The notes under the pieces: model-generated
Told to the model about the DNA's origin: nothing
What the model saw: only the letters and a program-made list of their open reading frames with translations
Database searches by the model: none
Made by a program: the position numbers and the translations under genes
Assembly (NCBI RefSeq): GCF_002007205.1
Contig: NZ_LAZS01000014.1
Coordinates: 372,001 to 436,000, forward strand
Source of the DNA: Ensifer adhaerens
GTDB taxonomy: Bacteria > Pseudomonadota > Alphaproteobacteria > Rhizobiales > Rhizobiaceae
Length of the DNA: 64,000 nucleotides
Direction of reading: 5' to 3'
Part shown: positions 32,448-40,695 of the stretch, piece by piece
Numbering within the stretch: the stretch's first letter is position 1
How the letters are laid out: the number at the start of each line of letters is the position of its first letter

Positions 32448-32468
32448 TTATCGATAAAAGGTCGATAA
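32448..32468. promoter_or_regulatory. Candidate operator upstream of the transporter genes
   Basis: Perfect 7-bp inverted repeat TTATCGA (32448-32454) / TCGATAA (32462-32468). It includes GATAAAAGGTCGAT (32453-32466), which shares 11 of 14 positions with the string ahead of uxaA. It lies in the 167-base gap before the binding-protein gene, which suggests a separate regulated transcript for the transporter. A short imperfect GC hairpin follows the aldo/keto reductase stop (about 32365-32384). Confidence 0.45.
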
Positions 32469-32530
32469 GCTGGCACCTGCGATCGATCTCCAAGAAGTGG
32501 AACACGGTGCACTAAGAGGAGAAACCTGGG

Positions 32531-33520
32531 ATGAGCATTCTGAAAAGCAGCCTTACCCGTCGCGCCTTCACAGCCTTGGCGAGTGCCGCGATGATTGCCG
32601 GCATGTCGCCGGTCGCGTCCTTCGCGCAGGACGTGACGATCCCGATCATCGTCAAGGATACGACGTCTTTCTACTGGCAGATCGTGCTGGCCGGCGCCCG
32701 CGCCGCGGGTAAGGATCTCGGCGTCAACGTGCCGGAACTCGGCGCCCAGGCCGAATCCGATATCAATGGCCAGATCAGCATTCTCGAAAACGCGGTCGCC
32801 GGCGCACCGGCTGCCGTCGTCATTTCGCCGACGGAGTTCAAGGCGCTCGGCAAGCCGATCGACGAGGCCGCCAAGGCCGTTCCGATCATCGGTATCGATT
32901 CCGCAGCCGACTCCAAGGCCTTCTCGTCGTTTCTGACGACCGACAACGTCCAGGGCGGGCGCATTGCTGCCGACGGGCTCGCCGCAGCGGTGAAGGAAAT
33001 GACCGGCAAGGAAGAGGGCGAAATCGCCATCATCACCAACCTTCCAGGCGTCGGTTCGCTCGACCAGCGCCGCGAAGGCTTCCTCGATCAGATCAAGACC
33101 AAGTATCCGGGCTTCAAGGTCGTCGCTGATAAATATGCCGATGGTCAGGCGACCACCGGCCTCAACATGATGACCGACCTGATCACCGCCAACCCCAATC
33201 TGGTTGGCGTCTTCGCGTCCAACCTGATCATGGCGCAGGGCGTCGGCCAGGCGATCGCCGAAAACAAGCTCGGCGACAAGATCAAGGTGATCGGTTTCGA
33301 CAGCGACGACAAGACGGTCGGCTTCCTCAAGGAAGGCGTTCTGGCGGCCCTCGTCGTTCAGGATCCCTATCGCATGGGTTATGATGGCATAAAGACGGCG
33401 CTCGCCGTCTCCAAGAAGGAGAAGGTTGAGGCGAATGTCGATACCGGTGCCAACCTGGTGACCAAGGCCAACATGGCGGACCCGAAGATCGACGCTCTCT
33501 TGAACCCGAAGATCAAGTGA
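32531..33520 (+). CDS. Sugar ABC transporter substrate-binding protein (ribose type)
   Basis: Periplasmic receptor that delivers a sugar to the membrane transporter. The 329-residue product has a signal peptide with cleavage predicted after ASFA; the TRRAFTA stretch near the start resembles a twin-arginine motif. The mature part is a periplasmic-binding protein of the LacI/RbsB fold (VTIPIIVKDTTSFYWQ, GVFASNLIMAQGVGQAI, VIGFDSDDKTVGFLKEG). The gene precedes an RbsA-type ATPase and RbsC-type permease. The substrate is not readable from sequence; the locus suggests an aldohexose or its deoxy analogue. Confidence 0.9.
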   Translation: MSILKSSLTRRAFTALASAAMIAGMSPVASFAQDVTIPIIVKDTTSFYWQIVLAGARAAGKDLGVNVPELGAQAESDINGQISILENAVAGAPAAVVISPTEFKALGKPIDEAAKAVPIIGIDSAADSKAFSSFLTTDNVQGGRIAADGLAAAVKEMTGKEEGEIAIITNLPGVGSLDQRREGFLDQIKTKYPGFKVVADKYADGQATTGLNMMTDLITANPNLVGVFASNLIMAQGVGQAIAENKLGDKIKVIGFDSDDKTVGFLKEGVLAALVVQDPYRMGYDGIKTALAVSKKEKVEANVDTGANLVTKANMADPKIDALLNPKIK

Positions 33521-33554
33521 CGACGGCGCGGCGGGCCTTCGGCCTGCCGCACCG

Positions 33555-33588
33555 CGCTTGCGGCCGGAGCGAGGACCGGCCGCAAGCG
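33555..33588 (+). repeat. Strong hairpin between binding-protein and ATPase genes
   Basis: Thirteen-base perfect stem (CGCTTGCGGCCGG at 33555-33567, complement at 33576-33588) with an eight-base loop, 35 bases after the binding-protein stop and without a T tract. An imperfect second hairpin precedes it. Such structures commonly protect the upstream mRNA end, so that binding protein is made in excess over the ATPase and permease. Confidence 0.6.
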
Positions 33589-33614
33589 ATCTCTGCCATG
33601 GGAGGAATGCGCAG

Positions 33615-35168
33615 ATGACCGAGTTGCAAGAGGCACGCGACATCAGGACCGAAGGGCTGCATGTGGCGACACGTCACCCGGTTCCGAAAGGCGAGCCTAT
33701 CCTGGAGCTGCGCGCCCTGCAGAAGAAGTATGGCGCCGTCGAAGCCTTGAAGCCGGCGTCGCTGACCTTTCTTTCCGGTGAGATTCACGCGATCGTCGGC
33801 GAGAACGGTGCCGGCAAGTCGACGCTGATCAAGCTCTTGACCGGCGTCATCAAGCGCACGTCCGGCGAAGTCTTCTGGTGCGGCAAGCCGGTGCAGCTGG
33901 GCACGCCGCAGGAGGCGATCGAGCGCGGCATCAATGCCGTGCATCAGGAAGTGGTGCTCTGCGCCCATCTGACGGTGGCAGCCAACATGTTTCTCGGCGA
34001 CGAGATCAACCGCAACGGCCTGATGCGCAAGCGCGCCATGACCGATGCGGCACAAAGCGTGCTGGATGATCTCGGCTTCAACCTGCCGGCCGGCGCCGTG
34101 CTCGGCAGCCTGACCATCGGCCAGCAGCAGCTTGTTGCCACGGCGCGCGCCGCCATGCGCGGCACACAGTTTCTGATCTTCGACGAGCCGACCGCCTATC
34201 TCACCCGCCAGGAATCGGCGCAGCTCTTCCGGCTGATCAGAAGGCTGCAGGCCGAAGGCGTGACCATCGTCTATATCAGCCATCGCATGGAGGAAGTCTT
34301 CGAGCTTGCCGACCGTGTCTCGGTGCTGCGCGACGGCACCCATGTGGGCACCCGCAGGATCGGGGAGACGAACGAGGCCGAGCTGATCGCCCTGATGATC
34401 AACCGCACCATCGAGCAGATCTACCACAAGGAGCATTTTCCGCCCGGCGAGGTTATCGTCGAGACGCGCAACTTGAGCGGTCCCGGCTTTCAGGATGTGT
34501 CTCTGACCGTGCGCGCCGGCGAGATCGTCGGCTTGTATGGGCTGATCGGAGCGGGGCGCAGCGAGTTCGCGCTCGGTCTCTACGGCCGGCACCGACCAAC
34601 ATCAGGCGAGGTCTATTGGCAGGGGCGCAAGGTGGAGATCGCCAGCGAGCGCATCGCCATGGATCTCGGCATCGCGCTGGCGCCGGAAAGCCGGCGTGAC
34701 CAAGGCCTCTGCCTCAACCTGCCGATCGGCCTCAACATCAATCTGCCGGTTTTCAACCGGCTGTCGCGCGGCCTGACGATCAACGGCCAGCAGGAGCGGG
34801 AGAACGCCGACCGGCAGATCCGCGATCTGAAGATCAAGACGCCGTCGCGGCGCGTCCTGGTGTCCGCCATGTCGGGCGGCAACCAGCAGAAGATCGTCAT
34901 CGGCAAGTGGTTGAGCCATGGCGCTAAGCTCTTCATTTTCGATGAACCGACCGTCGGCGTCGACGTGGGCACCAAGGCGGAAATCTACCGCCTGTTCGCG
35001 CGGCTTCTGGAGAAGGGGGCAGGCATCGTTCTGATCTCCTCCTACCTGCCCGAGGTCTACGAACTCGCCGACCGGCTGCATGTGTTCCGAGGCGGCCGGC
35101 TCGTTGCCAGCCATGACTATCGCGCCGCCAGCCATGAGGAAGTGCTGACGCAGGCGATCGGCGTTTGA
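33615..35168 (+). CDS. Sugar ABC transporter ATP-binding protein, RbsA type (two domains)
   Basis: Energises sugar import. The ATG at 33615 (GGAGG ahead) gives 517 residues with two fused nucleotide-binding domains. The first is complete: Walker A GENGAGKST (62-70), signature LTIGQQQLV, Walker B FLIFDEPTAYLT. The second has a degenerate P-loop (GLIGAGRSE) but keeps SGGNQQKIVIGKWL and IFDEPTVGVDVGTKAEIY, the normal state in RbsA/MglA/XylG proteins. It precedes the permease gene by 88 bases. Confidence 0.93.
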   Translation: MTELQEARDIRTEGLHVATRHPVPKGEPILELRALQKKYGAVEALKPASLTFLSGEIHAIVGENGAGKSTLIKLLTGVIKRTSGEVFWCGKPVQLGTPQEAIERGINAVHQEVVLCAHLTVAANMFLGDEINRNGLMRKRAMTDAAQSVLDDLGFNLPAGAVLGSLTIGQQQLVATARAAMRGTQFLIFDEPTAYLTRQESAQLFRLIRRLQAEGVTIVYISHRMEEVFELADRVSVLRDGTHVGTRRIGETNEAELIALMINRTIEQIYHKEHFPPGEVIVETRNLSGPGFQDVSLTVRAGEIVGLYGLIGAGRSEFALGLYGRHRPTSGEVYWQGRKVEIASERIAMDLGIALAPESRRDQGLCLNLPIGLNINLPVFNRLSRGLTINGQQERENADRQIRDLKIKTPSRRVLVSAMSGGNQQKIVIGKWLSHGAKLFIFDEPTVGVDVGTKAEIYRLFARLLEKGAGIVLISSYLPEVYELADRLHVFRGGRLVASHDYRAASHEEVLTQAIGV

Positions 35169-35256
35169 TCATAGAGAGCGGGATGAGGAAAAAGTGTGAG
35201 CGGTTGTCCGCCCGCATCCCGCTCCAGGAAATCCAAAGGATGCAGGGAGGAAGGCG

Positions 35257-36234
35257 ATGAGTGCGGAAACGGTGGAAAGCGGCGCGAGCGCGGCACCACG
35301 CAAGGGCGTGAGTATTCTGTTCGGCCTCACCCTTCTTGGGCTGCTTCTGTTCCTCTGGTTGCTCCTGGGGCTTGCCACCAACAGCTTCTGGACGCCAAAC
35401 AATATCAGCAACCTTTTGCGTCAGGGCGCGATGACGGCGATCCTCGCAGTCGGCCAGACCTTCGTCATCATTACCGCCGGCATCGATCTGTCGGTCGGCG
35501 CCGTAGTCGGCTTTACCAGCGTCATCGTCGCCTGGCTGTTGGCCGCCGGCGTGCCGCTCTGGATCGCCATCATCCTCACGCTCGCCTTCGGCGTGCTGAT
35601 CGGCGCCTTCCATGCCTTCGGCATCGTGCGCATGGGGCTACCGCCCTTCATCATCACGCTGGCGACCCTCACGTCGTTGCGCGGCATCGGTCTCCTGATC
35701 ACCAATGGCTCGACCATTTCGATCACCAATGAAGCCTTCACCAATTTTTCGCGGGCGGATTTCCTCGGCGTGCCCAGCCTGTTCTGGATGGTGATCGTGG
35801 TGGCGATTCCGGCCTATGTCTTCCTGCATCTGAGCCGTTTCGGCCGCTATCTCTTCGCCGTCGGCTCCAACAGTGAGGCCGCACGCCTTTCCGGCGTCAA
35901 CGTCCACCGCACGATCTATCTCGCCTACATCCTGTCGTCGACCTGCGCCGCCTTCGTCGGCCTGCTGCTTGCCTCGCGCATCGGCATCGGCAATGCCACC
36001 CAGGCCGAAGGCTGGGAACTGCAGGCGATCGCCTCGTCGGTCATCGGCGGCACCAGCCTCTTCGGTGCCGTCGGCTCGGTGCACGGGCCGCTGCTCGGCG
36101 CCTTCATCCTCGCGACGATCAACAACGGCGCCAATCTGCTGAACGTGAACTCGTTCTGGCAGCGCATCATCACCGGCGCGCTGATCATCGTCATCGTCTA
36201 TTTCGACCAATTGCGTCGCCGCAGCGCCCGCTAG
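35257..36234 (+). CDS. Sugar ABC transporter permease, RbsC type
   Basis: Membrane channel subunit of the sugar importer. The 325-residue product has eight to ten hydrophobic helices and the family landmarks VGQTFVIITAGIDLSVGAVVG near the start and the cytoplasmic GSNSEAARLSGVNV loop that couples to the ATPase, then GGTSLFGAVGSVHGPLLGAFIL. GGAGG precedes the ATG. One permease gene is enough, since RbsC works as a homodimer. The alcohol dehydrogenase gene follows 26 bases later in the same operon. Confidence 0.92.
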   Translation: MSAETVESGASAAPRKGVSILFGLTLLGLLLFLWLLLGLATNSFWTPNNISNLLRQGAMTAILAVGQTFVIITAGIDLSVGAVVGFTSVIVAWLLAAGVPLWIAIILTLAFGVLIGAFHAFGIVRMGLPPFIITLATLTSLRGIGLLITNGSTISITNEAFTNFSRADFLGVPSLFWMVIVVAIPAYVFLHLSRFGRYLFAVGSNSEAARLSGVNVHRTIYLAYILSSTCAAFVGLLLASRIGIGNATQAEGWELQAIASSVIGGTSLFGAVGSVHGPLLGAFILATINNGANLLNVNSFWQRIITGALIIVIVYFDQLRRRSAR

Positions 36235-36260
36235 ACGCCGCCGTATTAGAGAGAATTGCC

Positions 36261-37283
36261 ATGAAAGCCGTGCTCTGCCTCGAACCCGGCCGCCTGGAGG
36301 TCGTTGACCGCCCGCGGGCCGAAAACGTGCCTGACGGCTGGGTGCGCCTTGCCGTCAGCCATGTCGGCATCTGCGGCACCGACTACCATATCTTCGCCGG
36401 CAAACATCCGTTCCTCGAATATCCGAGGGTGATGGGTCACGAGATCTCGGCAACGGTGATTGCCGGCGGGCGAGGGACGACGATGGCGCCCGGAACGCCT
36501 GTTGTGGTCAATCCCTATCTCTCCTGCGGCAACTGTGTTGCCTGCCGGAAGGGCAAGCCCAACTGCTGCACTGCCATCGAGGTTCTCGGCGTTCATACCG
36601 ATGGCGCGTTCTGCGAGGAGATCGTCGTGCCGGAGGGTAACCTTTATCCGGCGCAGGGCCTGTCGGCGGAGGCAGCCGCCACCGTCGAGTTCCTGGCAAT
36701 CGGCGCCCACGCGGTACGCCGGGCATCGGCGGATGCCGGTTCGCGGGCGCTGGTCATCGGCGCAGGCCCGATCGGCCTCGGGACGGCGATCTTCTCGCGC
36801 ATCGCCGGCCATGACGTGGTGCTCGCCGACACCAGCGCCGAGCGGCTGGACTTTGCCGCCCGCAAGCTCGGCTTTGCCAAGGGCATCGTCGTGGATGCTG
36901 ATGCGGCGGCGCGCGTTGCCGCGGCGACGGACGGCGACGGCTTCGATGTCGTTTTCGACGCCACGGGGCATGGTGGCTCGATGCAGGCCGCCTTCGCCCA
37001 TGTCGCCCATGGCGGCACGCTGGTCTTCGTCAGCGTCGTCAAGGACGAGATACGTTTCTCCGATCCGGAGTTCCACAAGCGTGAAATGACCCTGATCGGC
37101 AGCCGCAACGCGACCCGCCAGGATTTCGACCATGTCGTGACATCGATCGCGTCCGGCCTCGTGCCGGTCGAGGCGCTGATCACCCACCGCACCACGCTGG
37201 ACGGCACGGTTGCCGATCTGCCGCGATGGGCGGAGGAAAAGACGGGTCTGGTGAAGGCAATCGTGAAGGTGGTCGCAGCTTGA
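36261..37283 (+). CDS. Zinc alcohol dehydrogenase, L-galactonate 5-dehydrogenase-like
   Basis: Medium-chain NAD(P)-dependent dehydrogenase. The 340-residue product has the catalytic zinc ligands Cys38, His60 and Glu61 (GICGTDYH, MGHEIS), the structural zinc Cys group (SCGNCVACRKGKPNC) and the Rossmann motif VIGAGPIGLG. Relatives are L-idonate, sorbitol, galactitol-phosphate and L-galactonate 5-dehydrogenases. Its place with UxaB- and UxaA-like enzymes suggests oxidation of L-galactonate at C5 to tagaturonate, as E. coli LgoD (YjjN) does. It closes the transporter operon. Confidence 0.8.
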   Translation: MKAVLCLEPGRLEVVDRPRAENVPDGWVRLAVSHVGICGTDYHIFAGKHPFLEYPRVMGHEISATVIAGGRGTTMAPGTPVVVNPYLSCGNCVACRKGKPNCCTAIEVLGVHTDGAFCEEIVVPEGNLYPAQGLSAEAAATVEFLAIGAHAVRRASADAGSRALVIGAGPIGLGTAIFSRIAGHDVVLADTSAERLDFAARKLGFAKGIVVDADAAARVAAATDGDGFDVVFDATGHGGSMQAAFAHVAHGGTLVFVSVVKDEIRFSDPEFHKREMTLIGSRNATRQDFDHVVTSIASGLVPVEALITHRTTLDGTVADLPRWAEEKTGLVKAIVKVVAA

Positions 37284-37616
37284 GTGGTGCCGGCCTTGCT
37301 GCAGCGCCATAGACGTCACGCCCCGCATTTGGTCTTCGGAGCCGCGATTTCTTTTCTAAAATGGGCGTTATCGCCTCTCAACGCACGAAAATAGCGGAAA
37401 ACCGCCAGTTTCAGACAAGCTCGTTTGCAAATCGTCAGGAATCCAGATTCATTCTGGCTCAAGGCCTTGTATCGAGGTGAGACGGGTATATTTGTTGCAG
37501 TGCACAAGAAACATGGTAGTCTGGCAACGATTGCGGACACCAAGACAAACAATCGCAAGCTTGCGTCCGACCGGGAGCGGCGTTGTCGTTGATTGAACCC
37601 AAGGGGTACGCTTCCC
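37284..37616. promoter_or_regulatory. phaZ upstream region with PhaR-like TGC-rich motif
   Basis: A 333-base gene-free stretch between the alcohol dehydrogenase and phaZ. It contains TTGTTGCAGTGCACAA (37492-37507), an imperfect palindrome rich in TGCA. It resembles the TGC-rich sites bound by PhaR/AniA, the regulator of polyhydroxybutyrate granule genes. A TATATT (37487-37492) directly abuts it and could be a -10 box. No small gene or terminator is convincing here. Confidence 0.45.
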
Positions 37617-38891
37617 ATGTTCTACCAGCTCTATGAACTGAACCACGCAATGATGGCGCCGTGGCGCACGGCTGCCGATGCCATGCGGCTCGCGTTCAGC
37701 AATCCGATGAACCCCGTCTCGCATACCTATTTCGGTCGCGCTGCTGCCGCCGGGCTTGAAGTGTTCGAGCGCTCCACCCGCCGCTATGGCAAGCCGGAGT
37801 TCGGACTTCCTGCAACCGAGGTCGATGGTACGTCCGTCTCCGTCTACGAGCGTATCGTCTGGCGCGCGCCCTTCTGCAATCTCATCCATTTCGAGCGCGC
37901 CCTGCCCAAGGAGCGTGCCGCCGATCCGAAGGTTCTGATCGTCGCGCCGATGTCCGGCCACTATGCGACGCTGTTGCGCGGCACCGTGGAAGCCCTGCTG
38001 CCGCATTCCGACATCTACATCACCGACTGGATCGACGCCCGCGTGGTGCCGCTCAGCGAAGGCACCTTCGACCTCGATGATTACATCGATTACGTCATCC
38101 AGATGCTGCATCACCTCGGCCCGAACACGCATGTGATCGGTGTCTGTCAGCCGGCAGTGCCGGTACTCGCCGCCGTTGCCCTGATGGAAGCGGCGGACGA
38201 CCCGCTGTCGCCGGCGACGATGACGCTGATGGGCGGACCGATCGATACCCGCATCAATCCGACCGGCGTCAACCAGCTGGCCGAACAGCGGCCGATCGAA
38301 TGGTTCCGCGACAACGTCATCATGCCGGTGCCGTGGCCACAGCCGGGCTTCATGCGCATGGTCTATCCAGGCTTTCTCCAGCTTTCAGGCTTCATGTCGA
38401 TGAACCTCGACCGGCACCTGATCGCCCACAAGGAGTTCTTCGCCCATCTGGTGAAGAACGACGGCGACGCGGCCGAAAAGCACCGCGACTTCTACGACGA
38501 GTATCTGGCGGTCATGGACCTCACCGCCGAATTCTACCTGCAGACCGTGCAGGTGGTGTTCATGCAGCACGCGCTGCCGAAGGGCGAGATGATGCACCGC
38601 GGCAAGCGCGTCGATACGACCGCGATCAGGAAGGTGGCGCTGCTGACCGTCGAAGGCGAGAACGACGACATCTCCGGCGTCGGCCAGACCAAGGCGGCGC
38701 AGACGATCTGCACCAACATCCCGGATCACATGCGCATGCACTACATGCAGCCGGATGTCGGTCACTACGGCGTTTTCAACGGCTCGCGTTTCCGCCGCGA
38801 AATCGCCCCGCGCATCGTTGCTTTCCACCGCGAGCATTCGCGGCACGTGAAGCCGGTAAAGCAGCTGATCAAGGGCGGCAAATCGGCCTGA
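37617..38891 (+). CDS. phaZ: Intracellular polyhydroxybutyrate depolymerase
   Basis: Breaks down stored polyhydroxybutyrate granules to monomers or oligomers. The product is 424 residues, with a Cys nucleophile (Cys177) in the lipase-like box GVCQPAVP, as in intracellular PhaZ enzymes, and the conserved LIVAPMSGHYATLLRG and YITDWIDARVVPL blocks. His in the C-terminal MQPDVGHYGVFNGSRFR completes the catalytic set. The ATG at 37617 (MFYQLYELNH) is the conserved start; a longer frame to 37593 is not needed. It has its own upstream region, possibly controlled by PhaR. Confidence 0.93.
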   Translation: MFYQLYELNHAMMAPWRTAADAMRLAFSNPMNPVSHTYFGRAAAAGLEVFERSTRRYGKPEFGLPATEVDGTSVSVYERIVWRAPFCNLIHFERALPKERAADPKVLIVAPMSGHYATLLRGTVEALLPHSDIYITDWIDARVVPLSEGTFDLDDYIDYVIQMLHHLGPNTHVIGVCQPAVPVLAAVALMEAADDPLSPATMTLMGGPIDTRINPTGVNQLAEQRPIEWFRDNVIMPVPWPQPGFMRMVYPGFLQLSGFMSMNLDRHLIAHKEFFAHLVKNDGDAAEKHRDFYDEYLAVMDLTAEFYLQTVQVVFMQHALPKGEMMHRGKRVDTTAIRKVALLTVEGENDDISGVGQTKAAQTICTNIPDHMRMHYMQPDVGHYGVFNGSRFRREIAPRIVAFHREHSRHVKPVKQLIKGGKSA

Positions 38892-39037
38892 TCTTGCGTT
38901 CGACGCCGTTTTGACCGCGTAGAGTCAAGGGTTTGTCCGATTCCGGAGGAGGGCGTCTTGCAGAGACAATGGCGCCTTCCCACATCGTTTTCATCGGGCC
39001 GCATGGGTGGCCCGGATGATTGCGAGGAATCCTGAAG

Positions 39038-39460
39038 ATGAACCAATCTGCAATGATCCGTCCGGATTGGACGCCCGCGACCATCGCCCTGATGGTGCTT
39101 GGCTTCGTGGTCTTCTGGCCGCTCGGCCTGGCCATGCTCGCCTACATCCTGTTTGGCGAAAAGCTCAAGACGTTCAAGAAAGACGCAAACGATACGGTGG
39201 ATGGCATGTGCTCTCACTTCAAGCGCAATGGTCGCCGTTCCAACTGGACGCATAACCGCACCGGCAACGTCGCCTTCGACGACTGGCGCGAAGCCGAACT
39301 CGTGCGCCTCGACGAGGAACGCCGCAAGCTCGACGAAATGCGCGAAGAGTTCGACACCTATGTGCGCGAGCTTCGCCGTGCCAAGGACCAGGAAGAGTTC
39401 GACCGCTTCATGCGCGACCGCAAGAACGGCGGCTCCGGTCCGATCGTCGAAGCCCAGTAA
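39038..39460 (+). CDS. DUF2852 membrane protein
   Basis: Small protein of unknown function, common in Rhizobiales. The ATG at 39038 (GAGGAA ahead) gives 140 residues. One or two hydrophobic segments (about residues 14-40, IALMVLGFVVFWPLGLAMLAYILF) precede a highly charged, coiled-coil-like half (EERRKLDEMREEFDTYVRELRRAK). DUF2852 proteins have this layout. A strong terminator follows. Confidence 0.8.
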   Translation: MNQSAMIRPDWTPATIALMVLGFVVFWPLGLAMLAYILFGEKLKTFKKDANDTVDGMCSHFKRNGRRSNWTHNRTGNVAFDDWREAELVRLDEERRKLDEMREEFDTYVRELRRAKDQEEFDRFMRDRKNGGSGPIVEAQ

Positions 39461-39476
39461 TCTTACGAAAATGCCT

Positions 39477-39511
39477 CCGGCGTTTCACATGAAACGCCGG
39501 ATTATCTTTTT
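39477..39511 (+). terminator. Intrinsic terminator after the DUF2852 gene
   Basis: Ten-base perfect stem CCGGCGTTTC / GAAACGCCGG (39477-39486, 39491-39500) with an ACAT loop and a T5 run shortly after. The loop and inner stem resemble parS, but the structure and position make it a terminator. Confidence 0.88.
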
Positions 39512-39564
39512 CGCGCCTCGCGACGCTGTAGGCGAAAGCCCAGCGAATCGGTTAGAAAGCCTGC

Positions 39565-40317
39565 ATGTTCCCTTCCTTCAAGCGGCGCATTCAACCAGCA
39601 CCACCCGCCACCACGCGGCAGATCGATGTTGCCGGCAAATCCCTGCCGCTGACGATCAAGCAGAACGCGCGCGCAACGCGCATGACGCTGCGCATCGAGC
39701 CGGGCGGCCGGGCCTTGAAGATGACGATCCCCCAAGGTCTGCCGGAGCGCGAGGTCAGCGCCTTTCTCAGCCGCCATCAGGGCTGGCTGATGACCAAGCT
39801 TGCCCGCTTCTCCGGCGAAAGCCAGATCGAGGAGGGCGGCTCCATCCTTATCCGCGGCGTCGCCCATCGCATCGAGCGCACCGGCAAGATCCGAGGACTG
39901 ACAGAAGCTGTCGTCATCGATGACGAACCAGTCCTGCGGGTCAGTGGCGGGGAAGAGCATTTGAACCGGCGTATCGTCGATTTCCTGAAGAAGGAAGCCC
40001 GTCAGGATCTCGACCGCCTCGTTGCGATCTACACCGGCCGGATCGGCCGGCGCGCAAAGTCGCTGTCGCTGAAGGACACGCGCAGCCGCTGGGGATCCTG
40101 CTCCGCCGACGGGGCGCTGAGCTTCTCATGGCGCATCGTCATGGCGCCGCCGAAGGTTATCGCCTATCTCGCCGCCCACGAGGTGGCGCATTTGCAGGAA
40201 ATGAACCATGGCCCGGGTTTCTGGGCGCTCTGCGCAAGGCTGTGCCCGGATACGGAGGATGCCAAGCGCTGGCTCCGCCGCAACGGCACGATGCTTCACG
40301 CGATCGACTTCGATTGA
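39565..40317 (+). CDS. YgjP-like zinc metallopeptidase (M48/DUF45)
   Basis: Putative zinc-dependent protease of the DUF45 family, related to SprT and M48 peptidases; substrate unknown. The 250-residue product has the zinc motif HEVAH (205-209), a third possible ligand His215 in MNHGPGFW, and the conserved RWGSCS stretch (175-180). No signal peptide or membrane helix, so it should be cytosolic. The ribosome site is weak. It is followed by a convergent small gene. Confidence 0.85.
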   Translation: MFPSFKRRIQPAPPATTRQIDVAGKSLPLTIKQNARATRMTLRIEPGGRALKMTIPQGLPEREVSAFLSRHQGWLMTKLARFSGESQIEEGGSILIRGVAHRIERTGKIRGLTEAVVIDDEPVLRVSGGEEHLNRRIVDFLKKEARQDLDRLVAIYTGRIGRRAKSLSLKDTRSRWGSCSADGALSFSWRIVMAPPKVIAYLAAHEVAHLQEMNHGPGFWALCARLCPDTEDAKRWLRRNGTMLHAIDFD

Positions 40318-40345
40318 ACCAGGCGGAACCGGCGTTCAGGGCGCG

Positions 40346-40540
40346 TCATGCGCGGTAGCGCAGCGCTTCGCGGATCTTCTCGTCGGTCTTGTATTGGCTG
40401 AGCGCATAGACCGACCAGATTGCCGCCGGAACCCAGCCGATCAGCGTCAGTTGCAGGATCAGGCAGATGAGGCCGGCAAAGGGACGGCCAATGGTAAAAA
40501 ACTGCAGCCAGGGCAGGATAAGCGCGAGCAACAGGCGCAT
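40346..40540 (-). CDS. Pmp3/YqaE-family small membrane peptide
   Basis: A 64-residue hydrophobic peptide with two membrane helices (LLLALILPWLQFFTIGRPF and LICLILQLTLIGWVPAAIW). The layout and the YALSQYKTDEKI tail fit the Pmp3/YqaE stress-peptide family. The ATG at 40540 has GGAGAGA ahead. A longer frame to 40684 would run into the trpF region and is unlikely. Divergent from trpF across a 155-base gap. Confidence 0.7.
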   Translation of the reverse strand: MRLLLALILPWLQFFTIGRPFAGLICLILQLTLIGWVPAAIWSVYALSQYKTDEKIREALRYRA

Positions 40541-40695
40541 CAGTCTCTCCGTTGTGGTAAAATGCATATGGTAAAAGCGTGCCTGCCGCGCAAGGGCGCC
40601 GCCCGTCGAATGACGGGTGCAGAGGGCGCTGACCGACCGCTTGAGCGTCGGTTTTTGGCTCGACTCGCGCAACATTTCATGCAAGGTCGCTTCTC

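Noticed and set aside
37316-37618. 100-codon open frame on the minus strand upstream of phaZ
   Set aside because: It crosses the phaZ regulatory region, has no ribosome site, and shows no family similarity that I recognise.
39481-39496. parS-like CGTTTCACATGAAACG
   Set aside because: It misses the central G and both outer bases and is the inner part of a perfect terminator stem followed by Ts; it is also far from the origin cluster.
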